Translations under genes and position numbers: made by a program
Origin: Pogonophryne albipinna
Lineage: Eukaryota > Chordata > Actinopteri > Perciformes > Artedidraconidae
Assembly: GCA_028583405.1 (NCBI GenBank)
Contig: JAPTMU010000087.1
Span: 248,001-312,000 of the forward strand
Length of the DNA stretch: 64,000 bases
Reading direction: 5' to 3'
Notes under the pieces: generated by a model
Told to the model about the DNA's origin: nothing
The model's database searches: none
What the model saw: only the letters and a program-made list of their open reading frames with translations
Shown: one piece after another, positions 33,401 to 47,339 of the stretch
How positions within the stretch are numbered: the first letter of the stretch is position 1
Layout: the number at the start of each line of letters is the position of its first letter

Positions 33401-35335
33401 TCATTGTGTACTGTTTGAGTTGGTGATTGTAATTATGTGATGGCAGAGAGATGTTATTTCATAATCTCTTGTCATCAACAGCCTTTCAATATCTTTTGAA
33501 ATATTTGTTCCATTAATTTGTTTTTTGATTCTCACAGATATTGATATCTGCGGCCTCATGAGGTGATTCAATCACAAATAATTTTAACTTTACCTACATC
33601 TTTGGTTAAACAGAGGATTACTTTGTCTCCCCCTTGAATATCCAAGTGTTTACCTAAGCCGCTTACTGCCATCTCACAGGCTGGCCCACTTGTTGCCGGG
33701 CAGATCTGAAACTATAATAAGTACATGTTTGCAGGTCACATGATCCTACTGCTTTGACACGGTCCGTGTCTCTGAGATATTTCAACTGGCAGTGTGTTGG
33801 AATCAAATGTCCAGCAGTCATCTATAGGAGGTGAGGATGGCAGAAGATCCCTCTGCTCTTCTAGACCTTCTGACTCCCCCGAGCCCCAAAATAATCCCCA
33901 ACATGTAGACACAGAAACGGACTGAACAGCTGTGTTCACTCTGGACCCAAAGCGAGTTAAAATAAGAATGCACTTTAAGCAATCAAACTCTCAACCTGAA
34001 AGTGCATTCAGGGCAGAAAATAAAAAACGATTATTTCATCATCTTGGTTTATAAAATTCAAAAATGTATTAATAGGGTAGTATTGCTACCTTGACTTAAG
34101 TAAAACATTGGAGTACTTCTTCCACCTCTGGCTATCGCTGTTGAAAGTTTGTTGCTATAGAGTTGTTTGCCTAGTGCTATCTGCCTCAGCCGTATGCTCA
34201 GTCAGAGACTGGTGTGAGAGACTCTACGTGCTGCTGTAGCTCAGCAGTAAACATATCTCTGGTGTTGTGGAGAACCATCTGGGGCTTTGAAACTGGACTG
34301 TTTTCTCCATTCAAGTCTTTTTTCAGCTCGCTTTCTGATCTTCCATCTCTATAAATATACATAAATATACGTTGATCCTGCTGTGGCAGTTGTTTACCAT
34401 TCATGAAATAAAGCATTTTGAATTATTATAATTTGTTTGCATAGGCTGATACACCGCAGTTGAGACAACCTTTTTCCTTTTGCACTGTACCGTTGCAGCT
34501 GTAACGCCTTCAATGACCCCGCTGCCTGATTCTGAAGTGTCACCACCTCTGCTCAGCTGGGCTGTAGCCAATCAGATGTTGCTATAGATGTTTTGACAAT
34601 GACATCACAAGCTCAGTGTGATATGTAATCTTGCTCTCTATGCCTCATCGGTTGCTCTAAATAAAGCTGGACGTGGACATGTGTCTCAGAGCAAGGTTAG
34701 CTTTGACAGAGTGGAGACAGTGTGCCTCATTTAGCTCTGAGTGCGTACTGTTACATGCTTTTGCTTATATATCATTCAAAACCCCTCTGTTTGTCTCTGA
34801 GGGGATGATAAATGGACATGCTGAACATATACACGTAGAAACCCTGAACTTCTGACCTCTGATGGAGGACAGGCTGTCTCTCAGGCTGGGCATGACAAAG
34901 GACAATGAGCCGTCCATTTATCTCATCCTGACCACTGGACTTTTACTTTGTCTGTTCTTCATACACATATACATACATATGTATATACTGTTTATATACA
35001 GCATAGTGTGTATTGGATTCAAAGTGTGTAAAAAGTGTGTGTTCCTCTTTGGTCTCCATCAGAAATACAAGTGGAATATATAATCCAATCAATCACTCAA
35101 TCAATAACATATGTGTTGCACCTTATCAAAAATATCCTTCTGCACATCTGTGTGAGAGACCAACAACACCATGTTGCCATGACAAACAGCTGTATCTAAC
35201 AGAGCTTTTATTAAATGCTAACTATAAACTGTGTTTAAAAGTTGTATGATATGACGAGTCTCCTTCCTTGAAATGGTAGAGGAGGAGTTGCGTGTGACTG
35301 TCATGTTGAGGATGTCTCTGTGTCACCCCCTGCAG
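33401..35335. other. End of the 33.7-kb intron, nothing recognised
   Basis: I found no element ends and no coding signal. The last bases (CACCCCCTGCAG) form the acceptor for the next exon. Confidence 0.5.
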
Positions 35336-35408
35336 GCCCCACCTGTCCCCGGCAGGTACCCCAGGTTCAGAATGGCCCCTCTTCTGAGGAGGTGGACCTG
35401 CAGAGAAG
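35336..35408 (+). CDS. enah: enah exon: linker after EVH1
   Basis: A 73-nt exon between CTGCAG and GTAATG. Completing the split Gly codon from 1600, it reads GPTCPRQVPQVQNGPSSEEV and then DLQR, and ends in phase 2. Mena has a closely similar linker here (GPTLPRQ...QVQNGPSQEELEIQRR), so the match includes both junctions. The segment links EVH1 to the charged repeat region and has no known enzymatic role. The exon is short and the flanking introns are long. Confidence 0.93.
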
Positions 35409-35757
35409 GTAATGCCAAACACTAACTGACTACTACTAAAATATATAACTAATGGAATACACACATACACACACTTGCATTCACTTGTTGTTTTCCTTCC
35501 CCATACAAGGCCACTCTCTCCCTCAGTTAGTAGTGAGGCTGTGTGCAGCTAGAAACACACCACACACACTTCATGCATACACATAGTGTAGTAATGGAGG
35601 ACAGCTGTTGGCTCAGGTCTAGAAGCTGTTAAAGGATTTATTGGAAATGATTAGGTCTACACACTATCTCACACACACAAACACACATACACACACAAAC
35701 ACACACATACACACACACACACTCACACAAACACACAAACTCACACACACAAACACA

Positions 35758-35840
<83 letters not shown>

Positions 35841-35905
35841 ACTCACACACACTCACACACTCACACACACACACACATACACACACACACACACACACAC
35901 TCACA

Positions 35906-35957
<52 letters not shown>

Positions 35958-36002
35958 CACATACCATGTATACATCACTTCAGGGGACATTACATTGACT
36001 TA
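35409..36002. repeat. Intron with long CA microsatellite (35670-35961)
   Basis: About 290 bp of (CA)n with CT, AA and TA interruptions. Reading frames through it are repeat artefacts. Confidence 0.9.
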
Positions 36003-36920
36003 CATCAAATCAAGTTTTATTTATATAGCACATTTATAAACGATTTTTGGTCGAGCCAAAGTGCTGCACATATAATAAAAATAGCCTACAGTAGAGACAC
36101 TTTACAGCAAATACAACAGCACAGATTGTTCAGAATATCAGTATGAGAAAAACGACACCCTCTGTCCTTAGACCCTCACATCGTACAAGGAAACACTTCC
36201 AGAGAAAACCCACAGTTTAAGGGGAAAAAATGGGAGAAACCTCAGGGGGAGAAACAGAGGAGGGATCCCTCTCCCAGGACGGACAGACGTGCAATAGATG
36301 CCGTGTGTAAATCCAAGAGATAATACATTTTACAGCATATAGACCGAATGTTAGGAAATGCATGTGTCTGTAATAAGAAGATGAATCTACGAGGATGTCA
36401 GCTACAATCCTGAGGAAGCCATCAGGGAAGCAGCATGACGAGACCCAAGGCAGGACCGCAGAGACAGGTTCAGCCACGACCCGAAGTCCACGACTTAATC
36501 CAGAACTCAGGATAGAGGATCCAAGACACAGGACTACAGCAAGAGGATCAGCCTCGACTCCGGATCCCGGCGTAGATATAGATACAAAACAAGAAAAAAG
36601 ATTTGGCTGGGTTAATCGGAACAAGAGAATACACAGACAGAGAGGGAAAAGGTCATTGGATAAAAGTTATTCTTGATAACCCTCTAGAAAGATCTCATGA
36701 ACTTCCCCACTCAATCTATCAAGACCCGAGCAGTTCTATTAGATATAGGATAAGAAACAGATAGAGGGAGCACAACAACCTCTCTCTTCGTCAGATGCAC
36801 TCCCCCGCTTATCTAAGCGACTCTGTACCCCGTTACCCTCTACAAGGTCATAGACCAGCAGAGGGGAAATGGGGGGTGGGTAAGGGTTTTTAAGAATAAA
36901 CCACAAGGGTCTAAAGGGAA
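36003..36920 (-). mobile_element. LINE 3'-end fragments
   Basis: Positions 36010-36075 carry a TTTATTTATATAGCAC-type tail. From about 36128 the sequence matches the 3' UTR of the L2 LINE at 18720-19130 (GACACCCTCTGTCC, GGGATCCCTCTCCCAGGACG), followed by a divergent 3' part to about 36920. No coding part. Confidence 0.7.
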
Positions 36921-37390
36921 AAAAATATGAAATATAAGGTACTATATTTTAAGCAATAGTAATATATATTTAAGTAACCTATATTCCTATATTCGAATAA
37001 TGTATAAACTATTTTAAAAATACTTTATGAAATCCTATGTTATGTTATAAATATTAAAATAAAGAACTAAATGAATAAATAAATAAATGAATAAATAGAT
37101 AATTAAACAAAAGCCAGAGAGAAAAAGTGAGTTTTAAGTGTTGAAACTTAAACTTGCATCTCCTGGAGACTTATCCTAACCTTAACCATAACCAACACAT
37201 GCCTAACCCTAACCCTTACCCGTAACCTTACCCTTAACCTAACCCTAATCCTAAACCTAACCAAGTCTTCACCCTAAAATTAATGATTCCCCTTATGGGG
37301 ACCTCCAATTTGTCCCCATAAGGGAGGCGAGTCCCCACACGTGACTGTGTAAACAGATTTAGGTCCCCACAAGAATAGTAATGCTAGGCC
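36921..37390. other. Low-complexity and C-rich repeat intron sequence
   Basis: AT-rich until about 37110, then an irregular CCTAACCCTAACC-type tract (37185-37265) and a CCCCTTATGGGGAC-type repeat with an inverted partner at 37312-37326. No gene. Confidence 0.5.
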
Positions 37391-37445
37391 ACACACACAC
37401 TCTCTCTCTCACACACACACACACACACATGCACACGCACGCACG

Positions 37446-37489
<44 letters not shown>

Positions 37490-37492
37490 ACT
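37391..37492. repeat. CA/CG-variant microsatellite
   Basis: (CA)n with a GCACGCACGC block. It abuts the truncated 5' end of the next LINE. Confidence 0.9.
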
Positions 37493-38536
37493 GCCCTCCA
37501 GTGGTTTGCCTCGTACCTCAGTAGGAGAAGTTTCTCTGTGGCGGTGGGCCCGTTCTCATCACTTAGCACTCCCCTATCCTGCGGCCTGCCCCAGGGTTCT
37601 GTTTTAGCCCCACTTCTTTTTGCCCTGTACATGCTCCCATTGGGCCACTTAATTAGCCAATTTGAGGGTGTCTCGTATCACTGCTACGCAGATGATATCA
37701 AGATATACTTCTCCTTCAAACCTGTCAAAATGGAAAAAGTAAACACCCTCATCACATGTCTGTCTGCAATTGAGGAGTGGATGTCAAGCAACTTCCTACA
37801 GCTTAATGCATCAAAAACGGAAGTCTTGATCTTGGCGGCTGATAACATCGCCTCTAAGGTAGCAAGCCACCTGGGTTCATTCAGTGGTAACATAAGGGCA
37901 AACATCAAAAACCTTGGTGTAATTTTCGATCAGTCTATGCTACTAGAAAAACACATAAAACTTCTGACCCGTACCTGTTTTTTCCATCTCAGGAACATTG
38001 CCAAGCTCAGGGGGGTTCTATCCAACGCAGAACTGGAGATGGCTATCCATGCCTTTATTTCATCCCGGCTTGATTATTGTAATGCTCTGTTCTCCTGCCT
38101 CAACAAAACATCAATAAACCGGTTACAACAGGTCCAAAATGCTGCAGCCAGATTACTGACTCGGTCCAAAAAAATATGCCACATCACTCCGATTCTTTCT
38201 GCCCTGCACTGGCTCCCTGTCCATCTCAGAACCCAATTCAAAGTACTGGTCTTCACATATAGAGCTGTCCATGGCCAAGCCCCAGCCTACATCAATGACC
38301 TGATCCACCCTCACAGCACAACCCGGGCCTTGAGGTCCTCTGAACAAGGCCTCCTAAGGGTGCCCCGAACCAGGCTAAAGACTAAGGGTGACCGTGCCTT
38401 TGAGGTGGTGGCCCCAAGGCTTTGGAACAAACTCCCCCAGATAATAAAAACCTCGGCCTCAATAGAGATTTTTAAGGGGCAGTTAAAGACCCACCTGTTC
38501 CGACAGGCCTTTGGGGCGCCGGAGGAGGTGAGTTAG
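37493..38536 (+). pseudogene. L2 LINE reverse transcriptase, C-terminal 330+ residues, frame open
   Basis: The frame covers RT motif GLPQGSVLAPLLFALYMLPL, the catalytic CYADDIKIYF (YADD), EEWMSSNFLQLNASKTEVL, LGVIFDQSM and HLRNIAKLRGVL. It then has the L2-type LDYCNALFS, HITPILSALHWLPVHLR and APRLWNKLPQIIK blocks, ending EEVS. There is no stop or frameshift in this part, which points to a fairly recent insertion. The endonuclease and the RT fingers were lost by 5' truncation, so it is not functional alone. Confidence 0.9.
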
Positions 38537-38740
38537 TGGCTGTTTTTTTTAAATTGTTTTTTTATTGGTGTTTTGTCATATGTTTTATCCTATGTATTAC
38601 CTGCTGCTGTTTTATGCCTTTTATTCTACATTTTATAGTTGTACTTTGAATTGTGTCCTGTGTACTGTACTGTAAAGCACTTTGTACATCCGTGTTGAGA
38701 AGGGTGCTATATAAATAAAGTTTTACTTACTTACTTACAC
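37493..38740 (+). mobile_element. 5'-truncated L2-type LINE with long ORF
   Basis: The sequence starts inside reverse transcriptase right after the CA repeat. It keeps one uninterrupted frame to 38536, then a 3' UTR ending TATATAAATAAAGTTTTACT and a (TTAC)n tail at 38720-38740. The tail type and C-terminal protein blocks place it in the L2 group, in a family different from 18646-28464. Confidence 0.88.
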
Positions 38741-39461
38741 ACTCTGACCCTTGGGTTGTGTTCCTGTGCTGCGCTCATGCTCCAGGTTTAGCAGCTGACA
38801 CACAGGCAGCTGAGGTCCCGTGCTGATCCAGAGCCAGCCTCACACACTCACACACTCACTCACACACTGCTAGCTTTGGAAGATGTGGCGGCTCTGCTTG
38901 CTCAGACTAAGCAAACTTTGAACTATTATTTCATCCATTTTATAAACCTTCTCATTTGTGTCCAGTTTAAGCTAAAGACACATCTGCAGCCTGGGTTCCT
39001 CTGTTTGGAACATCTAAAATATTTCTGTGTGTTTTTGTGTGCCCTGTAAAACCGAAAGCTTTATAGCACAATGGAGAAAAACACTTTGTCTTCTACAACC
39101 TGCCACTAGAAAAAAAATCAAAATGGCTTCTCATCTCTGCTGTGTATGACACGGAGGAGCACAGGGAGCATTATGGGATAAGGGTCTCTGTAATGGGGTT
39201 TCGCAACCCCTGATAGCAGAACAGATCTTACTGTCCGTCGTCCACCTCTTCTTTAATTCCCCTTTCTTGTCACTGAGACAGAGATGGATGAAAAAGAGTG
39301 GAGCCGGCTGATGTGATTGATGGGGGGCTGTAAATATTCCCTGAAAGAGTGAGTGGAGTCCTGACGGCTGACGGAAGCCTGCAGTAGCACCTGTTCACAA
39401 ACTGTGCTACCCTCACATCACAAACACCAGCTGCAATAAGAGGCTGCCCTATAAATAGCTG
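38741..39461. other. Intron sequence, nothing recognised
   Basis: Apart from short CA/CACT runs near 38840-38870 I see no feature. Confidence 0.5.
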
Positions 39462-40914
<1,453 letters not shown>

Positions 40915-41575
40915 GGTAACAATTTACGGTAAGGGTACATGGATCATCATGAATTAATGCATGAAAAAGCATGACTTCATTCATGTAGTACTTCATGAAC
41001 TATGTACAGGTATTAATGGTATCTCATGCATGACTTAATGCAGGAACAATACCTTAATGAATGCATCAACTAAGGTATCTCAATCATCATGACTTCTGAG
41101 TTATTAATGATGTTCATGTCTTCTTCATATAGATCTGCAGTTCAAGTGACAGGCCAAACAACTGACGAGTCACACTTTGAATTCAACAGAATACATGCAC
41201 TGCTGTGACCGACAGATCGGGTCACCACTTTATTTGAAGGGGCACAAACATGATGAAGTATGCTTAGTTTATCATGATTACAACACTTGGAATTGCTGTG
41301 ACTGGTCAGTTGTTTGGCCTGTCACTTGAACTGCAGATCTATATGAAGAAGACATGAACATCATTAATAACTCAGAAGTCATGATGATTGAGATACCTTA
41401 GTTGATGCATTAATTAAGGTATTGTTCCTGCATGAAGTCATGCATGAGATACCATTAATACCTGTACATTACTGATAGTTCATGAAGTACTACATGAATG
41501 AATTCATGCTTTTTCATGCATTAAGTCATGCATGAATTCATGATGATCCATGTACCCTTACCATAAAGTGTTACC
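40915..41575. mobile_element. Long-armed palindromic MITE with 8-bp TSD
   Basis: TGAACATT lies at 40907-40914 and 41576-41583. The ends are GGTAACAATTTACGGTAAGG and the complement of GGTAACACTTTATGGTAAGG. Each arm is about 255 bp (to about 41170 and from about 41300), made of variations on CATGAATTAATGCATGA. Both arms also share AGATCTGCAGTTCAAGTGAC. It is 661 bp and non-coding. The 8-bp TSD fits hAT or Merlin. Confidence 0.85.
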
Positions 41576-43236
41576 TGAACATTAAACTCATTCACCTGTT
41601 CCTAATCACTCTGTGCACCCTTTGGAGACATTTTAACAGTTATTGTTCACCAACACTGAACATTTTGTTAGTATCCTGTTGTACCCAAAGTCAGGGGATT
41701 CATTTACTAATTTAATAACCCTACAAACATTATGGTTTGAAATTAAGCCTCTCCATCTTTTGTACAATGAAATGACAGGAAGCATATATCCAGAGCAAAA
41801 TCTGAATGTATATATATCATAATAAATATTTGACAAATCTATCAAATATTAATATATTTTATACTTTTTTATTTATTTACTGATGAATTATTTCATGAAA
41901 ATAAACACAATGAAACTGGTTACCAGCCCTCAATAAGAGAGAGTAGGAACACATTTTGTAAACTACTACTACACACTGTGTATGTGTACGTGTGATCTTT
42001 GGTGGGATAATAATCCTCTCAGTTCTTAATAAATCAATCTGCCAACACAGCTGGTAGTTAAAGTGCAGCAGATTTGAAACGCTGATGGCAGTTTAGCCAT
42101 CCTGGCATAGAAAAGGGCAAGATGAAGACTACTGCCACAAATGATCATGATAACTTCCCTCTTTTATTGGAGGGACATGGGAGTCAATGAGATTGAGGTG
42201 TAGCAGACATAAAGATATATTCTAAAATCTCCTTAACCCCTCCCTTGCATGTTATTGGTCAGGATAATCCTCTGAAGCTCTGCAGCCGGATCTCTAGCTT
42301 TGATGCTATCTATTTCCCCTATATTCAGTCACAATGTAACCCAACACTGCAATAGTTACAAGCGAGTGATTGTGTGCAAAAGAGGGCCCATAGAAAAAGA
42401 ATCATCGTAACATATTAGATTACTGGCTCTTTTTTTGTATTAAGAAGAAGACAAACTGTATCAAGCCCTGTAGGAGAAATTCAATATTCACTTTATTGTT
42501 CTGTATCACATCACACAGGCCTGAACTACACACATGCACAAACAGCATTAGTGTAGTGGAGAGGTGTCAGAGCGGGGGGTCTGCCATGCCTTGCTCAATG
42601 ACACCTTGGGTGGCCTAAAACTAAGCGTGAATTTCTAACTTGACAGATTGTCTTCCTTTACTGTCATACATCTACAAGACACTTCTACCTGGTAATGAGA
42701 GCATGGCGCACACATCCTGTGTCTCTGTTATCTACAGAAGCTGTGTTATTCTCGTTCATGCCCTTTTCTTATTTGATATTGTCATTGAAATAGCTCTGAC
42801 AGCAGTTTCCCTACAGAGACCAGTATAGTTCTATCATCAGCATGGTTCTCTATCACACATCGTATCCTCACAGCTAACACACTGCTGCCTTCTGCTGACC
42901 CCTGCTGACTGAAGCTGCATCTGCAGGCACACTTTACATAGAAGACCTACAGGAAGACCCCATCTCATTTTACATTAAAAAAGAGAAAAACATATCATTT
43001 TACATTTTTGCCTCATATTTTATTTATTTGTCTTTGGTTTGCAGTTTGTAGCAGAGGGAGATTATAACCACAGGCAGTCCTCACTTAGCTTGAACTAATA
43101 TAATGACAGCAGTAGAAGCCTTTTCTCAAACTCACCTCACACAACCACAAAGTATACACTAGTCTAAGTATATATAATAAGAAATAGATTTATTTCCCTT
43201 AATTAGTTATCTCGTCTTTCTCCTCTCCTCCTCCAG
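41576..43236. other. Intron sequence, nothing recognised
   Basis: AT-rich, no defined repeat. A pyrimidine-rich stretch (CTTTCTCCTCTCCTCCTCCAG) precedes the exon at 43237. Confidence 0.5.
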
Positions 43237-43604
43237 GCAGCTTCAGGAGTCGCAAAGGCAGAAGGAGATCGAACGAGAGCATCAGGAGCTGGAGCGCCAA
43301 GAGAGGGAGCGCCAAGAGAGGGAGCGAGGAGAGAGGGAGAGAGGAGAGAGGGAGCGAGGAGAGAGGGAGCGCCAAGACAGGGAGCGCCTGGAGCGCGAGA
43401 GAAAGGAACGTGAACGTCAGGAACGTGAACGTCAGGAGTATGAAGCAGAGCGGGAGGCTCAGGCGGAGAGGGAGCAGCAGGAGCAGCAGGAGCAGCAGGA
43501 GCAGCAGGAGCAGCGCAGCGGGAGAGAGCTGCTGGAGAGGGAGCACGAGCAGCTGGACAGAGAGCAGCAGGACTGGGAGAGAGGAAGACGCATCTCAAAC
43601 GCAG
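43237..43604 (+). CDS. enah: enah exon: LERER/EQQ-rich charged repeat region
   Basis: A 368-nt exon of about 123 codons. It starts in phase 2 with the completed Arg, then QLQESQRQKEIEREHQELER, then runs of ER-Q/G-ERE units (RQERERQERERGERERGERE), then EQQ repeats (four consecutive), and ends REQQDWERGRRISNA before GTGATG in phase 1. In Mena this is the LERER repeat region, which binds alpha-5 integrin tails. It is predicted to be a highly charged helix. The final WERGRRIS corresponds to the Mena WERERRIS phosphorylation-site region, whose Ser is a PKA target in mammals. A long CA repeat starts about 20 bases beyond the donor. Confidence 0.95.
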
Positions 43605-43621
43605 GTGATGCACGTTCCTGC

Positions 43622-43710
<89 letters not shown>

Positions 43711-44097
43711 AAGGCTGAGGAAGTGTGTCTTCAGAAGCATTGGGCATGGGGTTCTATAGTAACAGAAATTAAGAAGAAGACTGCAGGCAGAATGTTATAA
43801 TAGGGCTGATTTAGCTCAGTTATAAATGGAGTTAATTATTTTATTACATTTGTGTAATGCCTGGTTTCCTGAAACTAAACTGAGTTTTAGAATTTTAGAA
43901 TATCCTGTTTTCCAACTTAATGATTGTATCAGCCTCACTTTGCATGTCAATCAAACATCAACTCATTAACGTGGCTATGCTATTTTAGCATACGCATGCA
44001 TACACAGTCAGTCAGAGGCTAAACATACATCATCAGTGAGAAGATGTGAGTGTGTGCCCCAGGATAGGAGGGAGGAGTTATTTAACATGTCATGCAT
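43605..44097. repeat. Intron start with CA microsatellite (43625-43707)
   Basis: About 83 bp of pure (CA) starts some 20 bp after the splice donor. The remainder is unremarkable. Confidence 0.95.
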
Positions 44098-44114
44098 ACA
44101 CACACACATACACA

Positions 44115-44162
<48 letters not shown>

Positions 44163-44192
44163 ACACCCACATACACACACACACATACACAC

Positions 44193-44225
<33 letters not shown>

Positions 44226-44281
44226 ACCACACACACACATACACACACACACATACACACACCCACCCACATACACACACA

Positions 44282-44324
<43 letters not shown>

Positions 44325-44353
44325 ACACCCACATACACACACACACATACACA

Positions 44354-44396
<43 letters not shown>

Positions 44397-44409
44397 ACAC
44401 ACATACACA

Positions 44410-44457
<48 letters not shown>
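44098..44457. repeat. Compound CA/TACACAC/CCAC microsatellite
   Basis: About 360 bp of (CA) interrupted by regular TACACAC, CCCACAT and CCACAC blocks. The interruptions recur in order, so larger units have been copied. Confidence 0.95.
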
Positions 44458-45235
<778 letters not shown>

Positions 45236-45485
45236 TCATATATATCCTTTATTTATCCTTTATTTAACCATGTAAAAGTCTCATTGAGATTCAAATCTCT
45301 TTTCCAAGAGCGACCTGGCCAAGAAAGGCAGCATGAACAAAGTTACAACAGATAAAACACAGACAATTCATGTAGACAAATACAGCGGTCGTAAAACACA
45401 AATTAAATGGGACATCAACCAGCCTATATGCACATGAAACAGGGGGATACGTATTGTAACCCTAGTTATATAAGCAGAGGTGGAG
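45236..45485. mobile_element. LINE 3'-tail-like repeat fragment
   Basis: TTTATTTAACCATGTAAAAGTCTCATTGAGATT followed by a CCAAGAGCGACCTGGCCAAG block is a common fish LINE tail type. Only about 150 bp is recognisable, and the family is uncertain. Confidence 0.5.
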
Positions 45486-45643
45486 CCCTCTACTGGACTC
45501 TATTGGTACTACCCTTAATCATGCTATGCGTGCATTCACCTACTGAGTTGCATAAACGTAGCCGGCCAATCGGGGCGAGCCTACCTGAATGCGCGCGCAC
45601 GCCCACAGTATATAAGGCGGCTACGCCTCCCAACCGTCATCCT
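45486..45643 (+). repeat. DIRS 2 inverted terminal repeat, left
   Basis: Inverted match of 48675-48831 over about 157 bp, with a few substitutions. Confidence 0.88.
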
Positions 45644-45644
45644 A

Positions 45645-47337
45645 CAGGGGTCGGCAACAGGCGGACCGGATCCGGACCCAGACGCCGACCTATACGGACC
45701 CGGACCTATAATCAATACATTAATAGGGGATTTCCATTTTTACGGGGCGATTCTAGTTTAACCGCTGCCGACAGGGGGCGAAAGAGACGAGTGAGCGATA
45801 CAGGGAGAGAAACACAGAAGAAGAGAGGAGTGAGAGATACAGGGAGAGAAACACAGAAGAAGAGAGGAGTGAGAGATACAGGGAGAGAAACACAGAAGAA
45901 GAGAGGAGTGAGAGATACAGGGAGAGAAACACAGAAGAAGAGAGGAGTGAGCGATACAGGCAGAGAAACACAGAAGAAGAGATGAGTGAGCGATACAGGG
46001 AGATAAACACAGAAGAAGAGAGGAATGAGAGATACAGGGAGAGAAACACAGAAGAAGAGAGGAGTGAGCGATACAGGCAGAGAAACACAGAAGAAGAGAG
46101 GAGTGAGAGATACAGGGAGAGAAACACAGAAGAAGAGAGTAGTGAGAGATACAGGGAGAGAAACACAGAAGAAGAGAGGAGTGAGAGATACAGGGAGAGA
46201 AACACAGAAGAAGAGACGAGTGAGCAATACAGGGAGAGAAACACAGAAGAAGAGATGAGTGAGCGATACAGGGAGAGAAACACAGAAGAAGAGAGGAGTG
46301 AGAGATACAGGGAGAGAAACACAGAAGAAGAGAGGAGTGAGAGATACAGGGAGAGAAACACAGAAGAAGAGACGAGTGAGTGATACAGGCAGAGAAACAC
46401 AGAAGAAGAGATGAGTGAGCGATACAGGGAGAGAAACACAGAAGAAGAGAGGAGTGAGAGATACAGGGAGAGAAACACAGAAGAAGAGATGAGAGAGCGA
46501 TACAGAGAGAGAAACACAGAAGAAGAGAGGAGAGAGAGATACAGGGAGAGAAACACAGAAGAAGAGATGAGAGCGCGGAAGAGAGAAGCGGAGAGGAAAG
46601 TGAGTGAAGAGAATAGTTAGCGATACAGGGAGAGAAGCGGAGAGGAGAGTGAACAGGCGTGTTAGCGGCAGACAGGGAGAGACACATAATGACACATAGC
46701 GCTCTCCAAGAAGAGGAACGTGGACAGTGAGAACAGAGCTTTGAACCCTGAGTGGACTCATTTATGTTCCTCCTGCCCACTGGGAGCACAGAGCCGGTGT
46801 GTCTCATTTGTTCAGAGACCGTGGCGCTCATTAAAAGAGACAAAACGCTACTATGAGACAAAACACAAAGTGTTTGACCAAACATTCCCTCTCAAGTCAG
46901 AACTGAGGTCACAACAAATAAGCAGTCTCAGAGTCCACCAGGATCAAAATGAAAACTAAATATCGTTCCAGGCTAACCAATGAGCTAACCGAGGCTAACC
47001 AATGAGCTAACCGAGGCTAACCAATGAGCACCTGCATGTGTGTGTGAGAATGGCCCTGACACCATTTCAGCCCAGATCTAAACTCCTGGCAGGACAATAA
47101 GCTCCAGCTCAATTCTCGCACTGAACTGAACAAAGTGAGAGAGGGACTGCAATATAAGAGGGAAAGAAAGAGAAACTTTAAAACTGTTCAGTTGTTATGA
47201 TGTGTAAAGACTGATATTGTTCTATAATCGGCTGAAACTGTTAAGTCATGATGTGAAACGGTTAACAAAGAAAAAGGGAAACTCAAGCTGCTGCTACACT
47301 TTATTTTATTTATCTAAAATTAAGCACTTTAAAATCA
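45645..47337 (+). pseudogene. hAT-type zinc-finger gene relic with expanded 13-residue repeats
   Basis: It begins with a hAT-like terminus, CAGGGGTCGGCAACAGG, at 45645. An array of about twenty 39-bp units follows, then LNPEWTHLCSSCPLG and SLKETKRYYETKHKVFDQTF, ending SSLRVHQDQNE (46735-46957). The latter is the N-terminal zinc-finger-like block (C..C...RHYETKH type) that begins many fish hAT/ZBED-like transposase genes. The middle of the finger is frameshifted, and the catalytic domain is absent. The right hAT end was not found, so 47337 is approximate. Confidence 0.6.
45783..46600 (+). repeat. 39-bp purine-rich coding minisatellite (~20 copies)
   Basis: The unit holds AGATACAGGGAGAGAAACAC and AGAAGAAGAG. 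At 39 bp it encodes RNTEEERSERYRE (13 residues) without frameshift across most of the array; one stop (TGA at about 46381) divides it. Copies differ by R/H, M/R and Q/R changes. The reverse strand is also open, as expected for a pure-purine unit. Confidence 0.9.
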
Positions 47338-47339
47338 AA

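Noticed and set aside
35638..36039. Long ORFs of His-Thr or Cys-Val repeats on both strands
   Set aside because: These are translations of the CA/GT microsatellite. The same holds for ORFs at 39418-39861, 43203-43740, 44008-44569, 44815-45213, 52178-52522 and 62622-62865.
37185..37265. Second telomere-like tract, CCTAACCC-type
   Set aside because: The units are irregular (CCTTACCC, CCGTAACC, CCTAATCC) and belong to a common degenerate fish repeat. There are no consecutive perfect units.
45712..46885. 349- to 375-residue minus-strand ORFs rich in Ser, Leu and Phe
   Set aside because: They are the reverse side of the 39-bp purine-rich coding repeat. The plus-strand unit is the one continuous with a recognisable zinc-finger block.
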